Shown one piece after another: positions 35,640 through 43,858 of a stretch of DNA of 64,000 nt (its first letter is position 1; each line of letters begins with the position of its first letter). The position numbers were made by a program, and so were the translations under genes. Origin of the DNA: CAZLFQ01 sp964558975 (GTDB lineage: Bacteria > Pseudomonadota > Alphaproteobacteria > Rickettsiales > Midichloriaceae); contig CAZLFQ010000001.1 of the NCBI GenBank assembly GCA_964558975.1, positions 744,001 to 808,000 of the forward strand, written 5' to 3'. The notes under the pieces are model-generated. The model made no database searches. It worked only from the letters and a program-made list of their open reading frames with translations, and was not told the DNA's origin.

Positions 35640-38255
35640 ATGGCTACTGTAAGTTTTATTTTCGACTTTGGCGACCATTATATGGTACTAGAAAACTCGA
35701 ATAGTAGAATCAACTTTAAAGATCTACCTGTTGAGCAAGTCAAATCATTTATATCTGAAGGATTATTAGAGCCCCGTGAAATTTTACAGATTTTCCGAGC
35801 CTCTGAGAAATTAAAAGAAGAATTTAAGTCTAAAGAATTTTTAGATTACCTTTTTGAAAAAGGACTTAAAACAGACGAATCTGTTCCAAATTCATTAGGC
35901 GATAATTCCTTCAATAAAGCTGCTGACTTGATAGTTAGCTTTTTTCCATTAAATACTATTATTGATTTATTCAAAAGAGGAGTGCTGACTCCATCAAGCG
36001 ATACTGTTAATGCATTATATAAAGTAAGCAATTCAATTGAAAAACGAAATCTTGTTATTGAATTACTAAAAGAAAACCTATTGCCAATTAATTACACTGT
36101 GTCTGGCGAGCCCTTAATCATAAAATTTTCTGCAGCCCCTCAAGTCAGGGATCATTTGATAAATCAGGGAGCTTTTGAATACTTAAATGTAGAACAGAAA
36201 CATACATTTGTTGTTAAAGCAGTTTTAAGCAGTATTGACCAATGGATTCCGGATCCTAACAAACATCCTGATCAAGCAATTAGGACACTAGAAATTTTAA
36301 AAGATAAAAATGAATACATACCTAATGGAATAGATTTATATGCCATGTTATGGACATGCGACATAGATCTAATGAAATTAGCAATAGACAATGGCCTAGA
36401 TCTTTCAAAACTCATCGAGCTTCCTAATAATGAAAATTTCCCTGAATTAAAATACAATGGTTTATATCCAATCCAATTTTATTTTACTAATGCCATGTGG
36501 TCAGGAAGGCTTGAACCTTTAAAGTTTCTGGTTGAAAAAGGTGTGGATTTATCTGTTCTTACAAAAGAAGGGTATTCCTTATCTACTAAAAACTTAATAT
36601 CACATTATGGGTATAGCTCCGTTGTAGCTACATATTTGTATGAACAGGGAGTAAAACCTCATGTTCTTGATTTTGCGTTTTTTTATCAGTACCCTTATAC
36701 TGAAATGCTAAATGCCAAAAATCCAATTTGGAATGACGTAGAAAAGTATTTTGCCGAACTCGATTTTAATCAAATTTTTTCTCTACCAGATTTACCTCTA
36801 TTTACTGAGACTACTAAAAAATTGCAAGGAGTTGAGAAAACTTCTATTACACATATAATAGTTAGCGAAGGCTATAAAATCTCCTTGGAGTACTTGCTTA
36901 CAAAAAACATTAATATTAATGCACTAGACAGCAATGGCAAAACTCCAATTTTCTATGCAAAAACTCAAGAAATTATCGATATTTTAATCGAAAATGGAGC
37001 ACGCACTGATGTTATAGATAACAATGGCAATTCTCTTTTACACTCAACAACTGACAATGGTCTTTTGAAAAAATACATAGACCTAGGGGTTGATCAAAGC
37101 ATTGAAAACAATGATGGGCACGAGTGGTATGAAAACAAACCTATAAAACAGTTAGTTGAAAATGACTTATTACCTAATTTCAGAGAAATTCCTAACCTAG
37201 TTAATTTACATCTTCAAAAAGGAAATATTTTAGATGCTGATTTCTTTTATAACAAAGGCGCAAAACTAAATTTCGATTTACATCATGACTTAGTTCAGTC
37301 GCTTAAATTAGGCATTACAGCATCAAAGGAAGTAAATAAATTCCAAGCTTTGATTGCTGTCTTTAATAAGAACGGGATACAACTACCAAGCTTCTTGCAT
37401 AAGTATTTAAATGACCCAAAAGACTATGAATCTACTAAAGAACTAGAAATGGTTCTAAGCGAACAATTTTTATATCAGTTAGTTGATAGTTACATACTTA
37501 ATTTAGGAACTACTGAATACAATTCATACGTCGTTGAAATGAATCAAATTGTAAAAAAAATTGAAGAAGACTTGGCATTAGAAGTTTTGGCTATAAATAA
37601 ACTAATGACGACTCCTCTAGAACAAGAATATTTTGTTTACCGCGGACTAAAATTGAAAGATATCCCTCAATTTATAGATCATAACTTTGTGCATGGTCAT
37701 AAAGTGTTGCTTAAAACTGGTGTCCACAATTTCGGATTCCATGCAAAAGAACCTTGGTCAAAGACTGTTTTAGGCTTAGGAAACTGGGAATTCTCAGGTA
37801 ACTATGTCAGCTTTTCAAAAAATGCAGCTCAGCAATTCGCTACTACTTTTGGACTTGAAGATGATGGAGTATTAATGAAAATCAAGATTAGCCCTGAAAC
37901 AAAAGCTGTATGTGGTAGAAATGAAGGAGAATTTGAATTGATCACTCTGTCTACAATTCCGGCAGATTCTATCAAATCAATTACACTCGTTTCCTCAGGC
38001 GAAGAAATATTTAACCCAAACTACATTGAATCAGCACTAGATTCAAAAGCATCTCATAGTGAATATGAAATGATAGCTAACTTTAAGTCGATTGGATGCA
38101 ATGAACATATTAGAGTTATTAAAGAAAGTATGAATAGTGGGGGTGAATTATCGTCATATGAAAAATTCATTGAGACTTTTACCCCTGAAGAATATGCGAA
38201 ACATAGAGAAATTGTTCATTTGACTGCAGAATCGCATCTACCTCTTGAAGGCTAG
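35640..38255 (+). CDS. Ankyrin-repeat protein with C-terminal ADP-ribosyltransferase-like domain
   Basis: An 871-residue soluble protein. Degenerate ankyrin units appear, clearest at about residues 423-490 (ALDSNGKTPIFYA, VIDNNGNSLLHSTTDNG). The last 220 residues show the order expected of an R-S-E ADP-ribosyltransferase: FVYRGL (R668), GNYVSFSKNAAQQFA (S724-F-S726, the STS position), and GEFEL with E764-x-E766. Such toxins move ADP-ribose from NAD to host or competitor proteins. No signal peptide, so a type IV or other leaderless route is likely. It shares its promoter with the lipase-like gene. The ART call is from motif order, not a search. Confidence 0.72.
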   Translation: MATVSFIFDFGDHYMVLENSNSRINFKDLPVEQVKSFISEGLLEPREILQIFRASEKLKEEFKSKEFLDYLFEKGLKTDESVPNSLGDNSFNKAADLIVSFFPLNTIIDLFKRGVLTPSSDTVNALYKVSNSIEKRNLVIELLKENLLPINYTVSGEPLIIKFSAAPQVRDHLINQGAFEYLNVEQKHTFVVKAVLSSIDQWIPDPNKHPDQAIRTLEILKDKNEYIPNGIDLYAMLWTCDIDLMKLAIDNGLDLSKLIELPNNENFPELKYNGLYPIQFYFTNAMWSGRLEPLKFLVEKGVDLSVLTKEGYSLSTKNLISHYGYSSVVATYLYEQGVKPHVLDFAFFYQYPYTEMLNAKNPIWNDVEKYFAELDFNQIFSLPDLPLFTETTKKLQGVEKTSITHIIVSEGYKISLEYLLTKNININALDSNGKTPIFYAKTQEIIDILIENGARTDVIDNNGNSLLHSTTDNGLLKKYIDLGVDQSIENNDGHEWYENKPIKQLVENDLLPNFREIPNLVNLHLQKGNILDADFFYNKGAKLNFDLHHDLVQSLKLGITASKEVNKFQALIAVFNKNGIQLPSFLHKYLNDPKDYESTKELEMVLSEQFLYQLVDSYILNLGTTEYNSYVVEMNQIVKKIEEDLALEVLAINKLMTTPLEQEYFVYRGLKLKDIPQFIDHNFVHGHKVLLKTGVHNFGFHAKEPWSKTVLGLGNWEFSGNYVSFSKNAAQQFATTFGLEDDGVLMKIKISPETKAVCGRNEGEFELITLSTIPADSIKSITLVSSGEEIFNPNYIESALDSKASHSEYEMIANFKSIGCNEHIRVIKESMNSGGELSSYEKFIETFTPEEYAKHREIVHLTAESHLPLEG

Positions 38256-38269
38256 TAAACTTAGTTACA

Positions 38270-39166
38270 TTATTTATGTCTAGAGATTACGTATTGCGCG
38301 AGAACTTTTAACGTTTGGGCTTGATCGCGGAATGCTGCTAAGTGTTCCACTGCTTGATCCGCAAGCATCTTCGCATGAGCTCTTGCTTGTTCCACTCCCA
38401 TTACCGACACAAACGTTTGTTTGCCAGCTTGCTGGTCTTTTTTAACTGTTTTGCCTGTAGCTTCACGAGTGCCTTCAACGTCGAGCAAATCATCTGTAAT
38501 TTGGAACGCTAAACCTAAGTTATTAGCATAGGCTTTAAGAGCATTTCTCAAGTTGCGTGGGGCTTTCCCTAAAATTGCACCCGCTTCACAGGATATTGCG
38601 AAAAGCGCACCAGTTTTCATTCTTTGCAGTCTGACAATTTCACTAAAATCCAGAGTCTGATTCTCTGTGAGAATATCAATTGTTTGACCACCAACCATTC
38701 CAGCATACCCAGACGCTTTTGCTACCGCTTCAATAAGTTCAATGCGCACCGATGCATCGCGGTGAGTGCCTTCATCAGCTAACGTTTGGAATGCGTATGT
38801 GAGTAATGCATCTCCAGCTAAAATTGCGGTAGCTTCACCATATTTTTTATGACAACTAGGCTGCCCACGTCTAAAATCATCGTTGTCCATTGATGGTAAA
38901 TCATCATGAATTAAAGAGTATACGTGGATAAACTCAATTGCTGCTGCAGTTTGTAGTGACGATTCTAAACTTACACCAAAAAGTTGGGAAGTCATTACTG
39001 TCAAAAATGGTCTAAGTTTTTTCCCATGCGATAGTGCAGAATAACGCATAGCTTCCATTAACCGCTGCTCGCGAGTGCCTTCGGGAATTGGCAAAAAGTC
39101 ATCCATTTTCTGGAAGAGCATCTCTCCAACTTCTTGTAACTGCTTCTCTAACGCAACAAATGGCAC
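38270..39166 (-). CDS. ispA: Polyprenyl (farnesyl/geranyl) diphosphate synthase
   Basis: 298 residues with the first Asp-rich motif DDLPSMDND (from D88) and the second DDLLD (D225, D226, D229), GGQTIDI and the chain-length region HVYSLIHDD typical of short-chain (C10-C15) synthases. It makes farnesyl diphosphate for undecaprenyl and quinone side chains. Confidence 0.94.
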   Translation of the reverse strand: MPFVALEKQLQEVGEMLFQKMDDFLPIPEGTREQRLMEAMRYSALSHGKKLRPFLTVMTSQLFGVSLESSLQTAAAIEFIHVYSLIHDDLPSMDNDDFRRGQPSCHKKYGEATAILAGDALLTYAFQTLADEGTHRDASVRIELIEAVAKASGYAGMVGGQTIDILTENQTLDFSEIVRLQRMKTGALFAISCEAGAILGKAPRNLRNALKAYANNLGLAFQITDDLLDVEGTREATGKTVKKDQQAGKQTFVSVMGVEQARAHAKMLADQAVEHLAAFRDQAQTLKVLAQYVISRHK

Positions 39167-39252
39167 TTAAAACCTTCTAAATATTACTTAGAGAACTGTA
39201 CACCAACTAGCCAGTCCGTACAAATATATTTTTTGAAGTATATAGAAACAAA

Positions 39253-39280
39253 AAAACCCTGGGGACAAAGCCAGGGTTTT
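39253..39280. terminator. Terminator after rplM-rpsI
   Basis: A perfect 10-bp stem (AAAACCCTGG/CCAGGGTTTT) with A-rich and T-rich flanks between the rpsI end and the ispA start region. It works for the minus-strand ribosomal operon. Confidence 0.9.
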
Positions 39281-39306
39281 TCAGACAAACTAGGAGGTTG
39301 TTCTTA

Positions 39307-39741
39307 TTATCTCTTAGAGAATTGGAATCTACGACGAGCTTTTTTGAAGCCGTACTTTTTACGTTCCACTTTTCTACCATCACGAGTTAGGAAGCCACCT
39401 TGACGTAGCAAACCATGTAACTCAGGATTATCAATATCTAAAGCTCTGCTTATTCCGTGTCTAATTGCTCCAGCTTGGCCAGAAGTACCACTTCCTTCAA
39501 CTGTACACCATACATCGTACATTCCAACTGCGTTTGCAGCTACAAATGGTTGATTTACAATCATTCTTAGAACAGGACGAACAAGATACTGCTCAATGTC
39601 TTTTCCATTGATGAAAATTCTTCCTTTTCCTTTAGCAATCCAAACTCTAGCAGAAGCTGATTTTCTTCTTCCAGTAGCATATTTACGAGCCTTAACAGGC
39701 ATTACTTTTGAAATTTCTGTCATTACTTGTTGTTTAGCCAT
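39307..39741 (-). CDS. rpsI: 30S ribosomal protein S9
   Basis: 144 residues; YATGRRKSASARVW, GKGRIFINGKDIEQY and the basic C-terminus KKARRRFQFSKR are uS9 hallmarks. It overlaps the rplM end by 8 bp. Confidence 0.98.
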   Translation of the reverse strand: MAKQQVMTEISKVMPVKARKYATGRRKSASARVWIAKGKGRIFINGKDIEQYLVRPVLRMIVNQPFVAANAVGMYDVWCTVEGSGTSGQAGAIRHGISRALDIDNPELHGLLRQGGFLTRDGRKVERKKYGFKKARRRFQFSKR

Positions 39742-40225
39742 TTGCTTTCTTGCCTCTTGTATTCTTGATATTCTTTGCAGCGATATTTACTACTGCTGGT
39801 TTTTGAGCTTCATGAGGGTGTTCAGTAGAACCGTAAACATGAAGACATTTCATTTGTTTGCGCGCAAGAGGGCTATCTTTAGGCATCATTCTTTCGATAG
39901 TTTTAATCAAAACTCTTTCAGGGAACTTGCTTGAAAGTCTCTCACCGATAGTTCTTTCCTTAATTCCACCTGGGTGGCCAGTATGCCAGAAAAACACTCT
40001 ATCTTCTTTTTTATTTCCAGTAACTTGTACTTTCGCCGCGTTTATAATAACAACATTATCACCTGTATCTAGGCTAGGAGAAAAGCGAGCTTTATGCTTA
40101 CCTCTCAACAACTTAGCTACTTCAGCAGCTAGTCTTCCAAGAACAACATTCTCAGCATCAATAACAAGCCAGTTTTTTGTGACTTCTCCACGTTTCGCGG
40201 TGTATGTACCTGCAGTATACGACAT
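39734..40225 (-). CDS. rplM: 50S ribosomal protein L13
   Basis: 163 residues; NWLVIDAENVVLGRLAAEVA, LRGKHKARFSPSLDTGD and the SKFPERVLIKTIERMMP region are uL13 features. First gene of the two-gene operon. Confidence 0.98.
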   Translation of the reverse strand: MSYTAGTYTAKRGEVTKNWLVIDAENVVLGRLAAEVAKLLRGKHKARFSPSLDTGDNVVIINAAKVQVTGNKKEDRVFFWHTGHPGGIKERTIGERLSSKFPERVLIKTIERMMPKDSPLARKQMKCLHVYGSTEHPHEAQKPAVVNIAAKNIKNTRGKKANG

Positions 40226-40361
40226 ATATTAAATCAAATTTTATTTCTTAAGGTGACTGATTATGTATTGTGAATGCCAATTTGTCAATAAGGTATTTAT
40301 TGTGCACCATTAACTATTTACTAAATGGCTTTTTGAGGGTATTAATTCCTATATACTAAGA

Positions 40362-40394
40362 NNNNNNNNNNNNNNNNNNNNNNNNNNNNNNNNN
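40362..40394. other. Assembly gap (33 N)
   Basis: A run of 33 N joins two contigs. The reading frame of nuoI is open on its right side and its N-terminus is missing, so the gap hides real coding sequence and its true length is probably different from 33. Confidence 0.98.
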
Positions 40395-40395
40395 T

Positions 40396-40815
40396 TTCAA
40401 GTACATGTTCAAGAGAAAAGTGACTTTAAATTATCCTTATGAAAAAGGTGCACTTAGCCCTAGGTTTAGAGGCGAACATGCGTTAAGAAGATATGCTAAT
40501 GGTGAAGAACGCTGCATTGCATGCAAGTTGTGTGAAGCTATATGCCCAGCACAGGCAATAACAATAGAAGCTGAAGAACGCGAAGACGGCAGTAGACGTA
40601 CTACTCGTTACGATATTGACATGACAAAGTGTATATACTGCGGCCTTTGCCAAGAAGCTTGCCCAGTAGACGCGATTGTTGAAACCTCAAACTTTGAGTA
40701 CGCTACAGAAACCCATGAAGAATTGCTATATAATAAGGCAAAACTACTCGAAAATGGCGAAAAATATGAGCGTATGATCGCCAATAATATCCAAAAAGAC
40801 GCACAATATAGATAG
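40396..40815 (+). CDS. nuoI: NADH-quinone oxidoreductase subunit I (5'-partial, cut by the gap)
   Basis: 140 residues remain, reading from base 40396 (FKYMFKRKVTLNYPYEKG); the ATG at 40405 is internal by comparison with the roughly 160-residue alphaproteobacterial family. Two 4Fe-4S motifs CIACKLCEAICP and CIYCGLCQEACP are complete. The protein carries clusters N6a/N6b of complex I. The first ~20 residues lie in the gap. No other nuo gene is visible on the left side. Confidence 0.95.
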   Translation, partial: FKYMFKRKVTLNYPYEKGALSPRFRGEHALRRYANGEERCIACKLCEAICPAQAITIEAEEREDGSRRTTRYDIDMTKCIYCGLCQEACPVDAIVETSNFEYATETHEELLYNKAKLLENGEKYERMIANNIQKDAQYR

Positions 40816-40892
40816 TCTACGTCTAGCACTCATAAAGTTGAATTAATTTCCTAGCCATGATAGGGTTATTTTATAGGTAATGAATCAAGTCC

Positions 40893-42065
40893 ATGATGGG
40901 CACATCCCTCACAAGCGCAAAAATATTAATAGTCGACGATATGGACTATAATCTCTTATTAATTGAAGAGATTTTGATTGCGAGTGGATTTACACACATC
41001 CAAAAAGCCTCAACAGGACAACAAGCTGTAGAGATTATATGCGCAAACCGTCCACACCTAATTTTAATGGATTTAGTTTTACCAGACATTTCTGGTTTCG
41101 ATCTATGCAATGGCATAAAAAGCAATGAAAAAACTAAAGATATAGTTGTAATCATCCAAAGTGCGCAAAGCACAGGCGATAACAAACATAAAGCGTTTGG
41201 CTGTGGGGCGAATGATTTTATAAACAAACCAATCGAAGAATCTGAGTTAATAGCTAGAATCAAAACTCAACTAGAGCAATCAAAGCTATATGCAGACATG
41301 AAAGAAGCTAATTCCAGAATGGCTTCTGAACTTAAAGATGCCAGCAGTATGTTATTTTCTTTACTGCCAACCCAAGAATTTTTAGATAAAGTTGCAAATG
41401 ACCATCACATATGTATTTCTGCATATTATAAACCATCATCAGAACTTGGTGGGGATTTTTACGATGTTTTGGAATTAGGGCAATCTAAGTTAGGGCTTTG
41501 TGTTTGGGATTTTGCTGGCCATGGAGTTAGAGCAGCAATAAATACTTTTAGGTTGCACGGGATAATTAAAGAAAACGAGGAATACAATAAAAATCCTGGA
41601 GAATTTTTATCGAACGTAAATAGCATTCTTTATAAAATGCTTTCTCGTTCCCAATTCGCCACAATGTTTTATGGTGTGATAGATTCCTCGAAACAGAAAT
41701 TAACCTACGCATGCGCTTCATGCCCTGCCCCACTTTTAATTTCATTCAAAAATGGCAAATCAAAAACTTTGGATGGCAAAGAATTTCCTCTAGGCATTCA
41801 AACAAAATCGCAATACGTAACTCAAGAAATCTCCATAAAAGATTGGGATGCATTAATTCTTTATAGCGATGCATTGATTGAAACAGAAGATAACAGCAGC
41901 AACTTCTTAACCACAGATGAACTTGTGCAGTTCATTCTAAATAACTTGCCTAGCAAACCCGATGCAGCAAAAATCACTGCGTTAATAATGAAAAAATTTA
42001 ACGATGAATATATTGAAAATTTGAGAGATGATCTCACTTTAAAAGTAATAACATTTAATAAATAA
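40893..42065 (+). CDS. Response regulator with REC and PP2C (SpoIIE/RsbU-type) phosphatase domains
   Basis: 390 residues: receiver domain 8-125 with D15/D16, phospho-acceptor D60 and K112; a coiled linker to about 150; and a PPM-type phosphatase with LGGDFYD (D188, D191), CVWDFAGHG (D206) and LRDDLTL near the C-terminus. It likely dephosphorylates a partner such as an anti-sigma antagonist when the REC domain is phosphorylated. No kinase or sigma partner is adjacent. Confidence 0.92.
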   Translation: MMGTSLTSAKILIVDDMDYNLLLIEEILIASGFTHIQKASTGQQAVEIICANRPHLILMDLVLPDISGFDLCNGIKSNEKTKDIVVIIQSAQSTGDNKHKAFGCGANDFINKPIEESELIARIKTQLEQSKLYADMKEANSRMASELKDASSMLFSLLPTQEFLDKVANDHHICISAYYKPSSELGGDFYDVLELGQSKLGLCVWDFAGHGVRAAINTFRLHGIIKENEEYNKNPGEFLSNVNSILYKMLSRSQFATMFYGVIDSSKQKLTYACASCPAPLLISFKNGKSKTLDGKEFPLGIQTKSQYVTQEISIKDWDALILYSDALIETEDNSSNFLTTDELVQFILNNLPSKPDAAKITALIMKKFNDEYIENLRDDLTLKVITFNK

Positions 42066-42071
42066 GGCTTT

Positions 42072-42476
42072 ATGAATCCTTTTCTAATATCTTTCGCATC
42101 TGCATTTCTTTCATTAATTATAATTGATGGGATCTGGCTAACACTAACGGTGAGTAAATTTTACCGCCCAAATTTAGGGCATTTATGGGTAGAAGAAATT
42201 TCTTTCTTGCCTGCAATCGCATTATATTTAATTTATGCATTCGCACTAAGTATCATACTTATTATTCCTTCAATTCAAGCTAGTTATGCAGTTTCTAGAG
42301 TTATGTTTATGGGCTTCGTATTTGGTTTCGCCGCTTATGGCTGCTACGACATTACCAACCATGCAACTCTAAAAGACTGGCCATGGATTGTAACGATTGT
42401 TGATATGCTATGGGGCGCAACTGTAACCGCACTTGCAAGCGGCATTGCATTTAAAGTGACTAAATTATTTGGGTAA
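42072..42476 (+). CDS. DUF2177-family membrane protein
   Basis: 134 residues with four membrane helices and the family motifs IDGIWL and AAYGCYDITNHATLKDWP. It is 6 bp after the REC-PP2C gene, so they are likely cotranscribed. Function unknown. Confidence 0.85.
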   Translation: MNPFLISFASAFLSLIIIDGIWLTLTVSKFYRPNLGHLWVEEISFLPAIALYLIYAFALSIILIIPSIQASYAVSRVMFMGFVFGFAAYGCYDITNHATLKDWPWIVTIVDMLWGATVTALASGIAFKVTKLFG

Positions 42477-42494
42477 TTTGAAAGGATATTTTAA

Positions 42495-42526
42495 AAAAGC
42501 TGGCATCTAAAAAGATGCCAGCTTTT
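42495..42526. terminator. Bidirectional terminator
   Basis: A perfect 14-bp stem (AAAAGCTGGCATCT/AGATGCCAGCTTTT) with an AAAA loop between the convergent DUF2177 and HU genes. Confidence 0.95.
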
Positions 42527-42532
42527 GGCTAT

Positions 42533-42898
42533 TTACTTACAAGCTGCTGCTTTAAGTTTAGCAAGAGGTCTAATTTTAACGCGAACAGATGCAGGTTTTG
42601 CAGCTGCTTTCATCATTTCACCTGTAGCAGGGTTACGAATTAATGTACCAGCTTTACGAGCAGGAACTTTACGTAATGCTACTTTGAATAGTCCAGGGAA
42701 CATGAATTCACCAGAACCATTTGGATGAACTGAACCAAACATTAGTCCTTCTAATTCGCCAAATACTTGGCCAACTTGAGCGCGTGATAATTCTGTTCTT
42801 TCAGCAATATGGCTGAGCATAGCTGATTTTGTAAGTCTTTCTTTTATTGGGCGAACTACTGCTGGTGTAGCAGCTTTCTTTTTAGTTTTTGTAGCCAT
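42533..42898 (-). CDS. HU-family DNA-binding protein with basic N-terminal tail
   Basis: 121 residues from the ATG at 42898 (seven bases after AGGAG; the ATG at 42904 is too close to it). A Lys/Ala/Pro-rich N-terminal tail (about 25 residues) is followed by an HU-like domain: LTKSAMLSHIAERTELSRAQV, FMFPGLFKVALRKVPARKAG and RNPATGEMM. The tail resembles histone-like extensions. It probably packs DNA. Confidence 0.85.
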   Translation of the reverse strand: MATKTKKKAATPAVVRPIKERLTKSAMLSHIAERTELSRAQVGQVFGELEGLMFGSVHPNGSGEFMFPGLFKVALRKVPARKAGTLIRNPATGEMMKAAAKPASVRVKIRPLAKLKAAACK

Positions 42899-43070
42899 AG
42901 TCATTCTCCTATTTGTTACATTATCAGTGGCAGTTTTTCACTTTTTACTCCACATTGTCAGCTTATAGTACAACATAAGACGAACTACACAAGTGCCTGA
43001 TTGCATAAAATTTGATTGGAAGGTAAAAATAAGGTAAGTTGGCTCAATAATTGGTATGAGCTAGGATCAA

Positions 43071-43532
43071 ATGATTTATAAAGGCCAATGCAATTGTGGA
43101 AACATTCACTTTGAAGCCAAAGGCGATCCACTATTTACACAACATTGTCACTGTAATAAGTGTAGAATAGTTGCAAGTGCTTCTAAAAATCCTGCAGATA
43201 AAATTGGCTATAGTTTTACTGCAGCTTATCTGACAAAAAATTTTCAGATTATAAAAGGAGAAGATAGACTTGTTTCAGTCATTCGTAATAAATCTCGTCT
43301 TTACTTATGTTCCATGTGTAGTGCGTTAATTTATGGAATATCAGAAGATCATGACAAGCAAGGTGGAATTGGTATTAATGTAAATAATTTTCAATTTGAA
43401 AGTACTATGCCCTCTAGCTTTAAACCTGTACGCCACATTTGGTATCAAGATAAAGTCGTTGATTGCAATGACGGCCTGCCGAAATTCAAAGATGCCCCAA
43501 AAGAGCAGTTTGGTAGTGGTGAATTGTATTAG
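43071..43532 (+). CDS. GFA (CENP-V/Gfa-like) zinc-binding protein
   Basis: 153 residues; CNCGNIHFEAKG and HCHCNKC followed by LCSMCSALIYG are the zinc-binding motifs of the GFA domain. The family name comes from glutathione-dependent formaldehyde-activating enzyme, but most members have unknown activity. It is the last chromosomal gene before the integrase region. Confidence 0.88.
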   Translation: MIYKGQCNCGNIHFEAKGDPLFTQHCHCNKCRIVASASKNPADKIGYSFTAAYLTKNFQIIKGEDRLVSVIRNKSRLYLCSMCSALIYGISEDHDKQGGIGINVNNFQFESTMPSSFKPVRHIWYQDKVVDCNDGLPKFKDAPKEQFGSGELY

Positions 43533-43537
43533 TAAAT

Positions 43538-43556
43538 TGGTGGGACTGAGACGATT
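43538..43556. repeat. Partial tRNA 3'-end copy (19 bp)
   Basis: TGGTGGGACTGAGACGATT repeats exactly at 43670-43688. It is the complement of the CCA end, acceptor strand and part of the T arm of tRNA-Arg. It is a second, shorter trace of the attachment site. Confidence 0.65.
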
Positions 43557-43561
43557 GATTC

Positions 43562-43623
43562 AAATCGCTGAGCGATTTTTCACCCTTCGGGCGGCATACG
43601 CCGTCCAATTCACTCTGTGAATT
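43562..43623. other. Three consecutive hairpins between tRNA fragments
   Basis: AAATCGC/GCGATTT (43562-43578), CGGC/GCCG (43592-43603) and AATTCAC/GTGAATT (43607-43623), each with a 3-4 base loop, follow one another between the two tRNA-end copies. AGACGAT at 43549-43555 and ATCGTCT near 43640 form an outer pair. Confidence 0.5.
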
Positions 43624-43669
43624 GTCGAACTCCGTTCTCATCGTCTATATATTTGATCGTACTGATTGC

Positions 43670-43717
43670 TGGTGGGACTGAGACGATTCGAACGTCCGAC
43701 CTAGTGATTAGGAATCA
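43670..43717 (-). other. 3' half of tRNA-Arg (CCT), attachment site remnant
   Basis: On the minus strand it reads from the anticodon loop TTCCTAA (anticodon CCT complement at 43710-43712) through a 5-base variable loop, T arm GGACG-TTCGAAT-CGTCT, acceptor strand CAGTCCC, A and CCA. There is no 5' half: the bases beyond the palindrome TGATTCCTAATCA (43705-43717) do not pair. This is the usual product of integrase-mediated insertion at a tRNA anticodon region. Confidence 0.75.
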
Positions 43718-43858
43718 TAGGGTCTATGGTTTTACCAAATTTATCCGAGCATAATAATTCTTTATATTACTTGCATTTAATACGCATTAGCCTTATATCA
43801 CGTTTAACCAAATTTGCTATATTTTTATAGAATTTGTAGAACATACGTAGAACACAGA

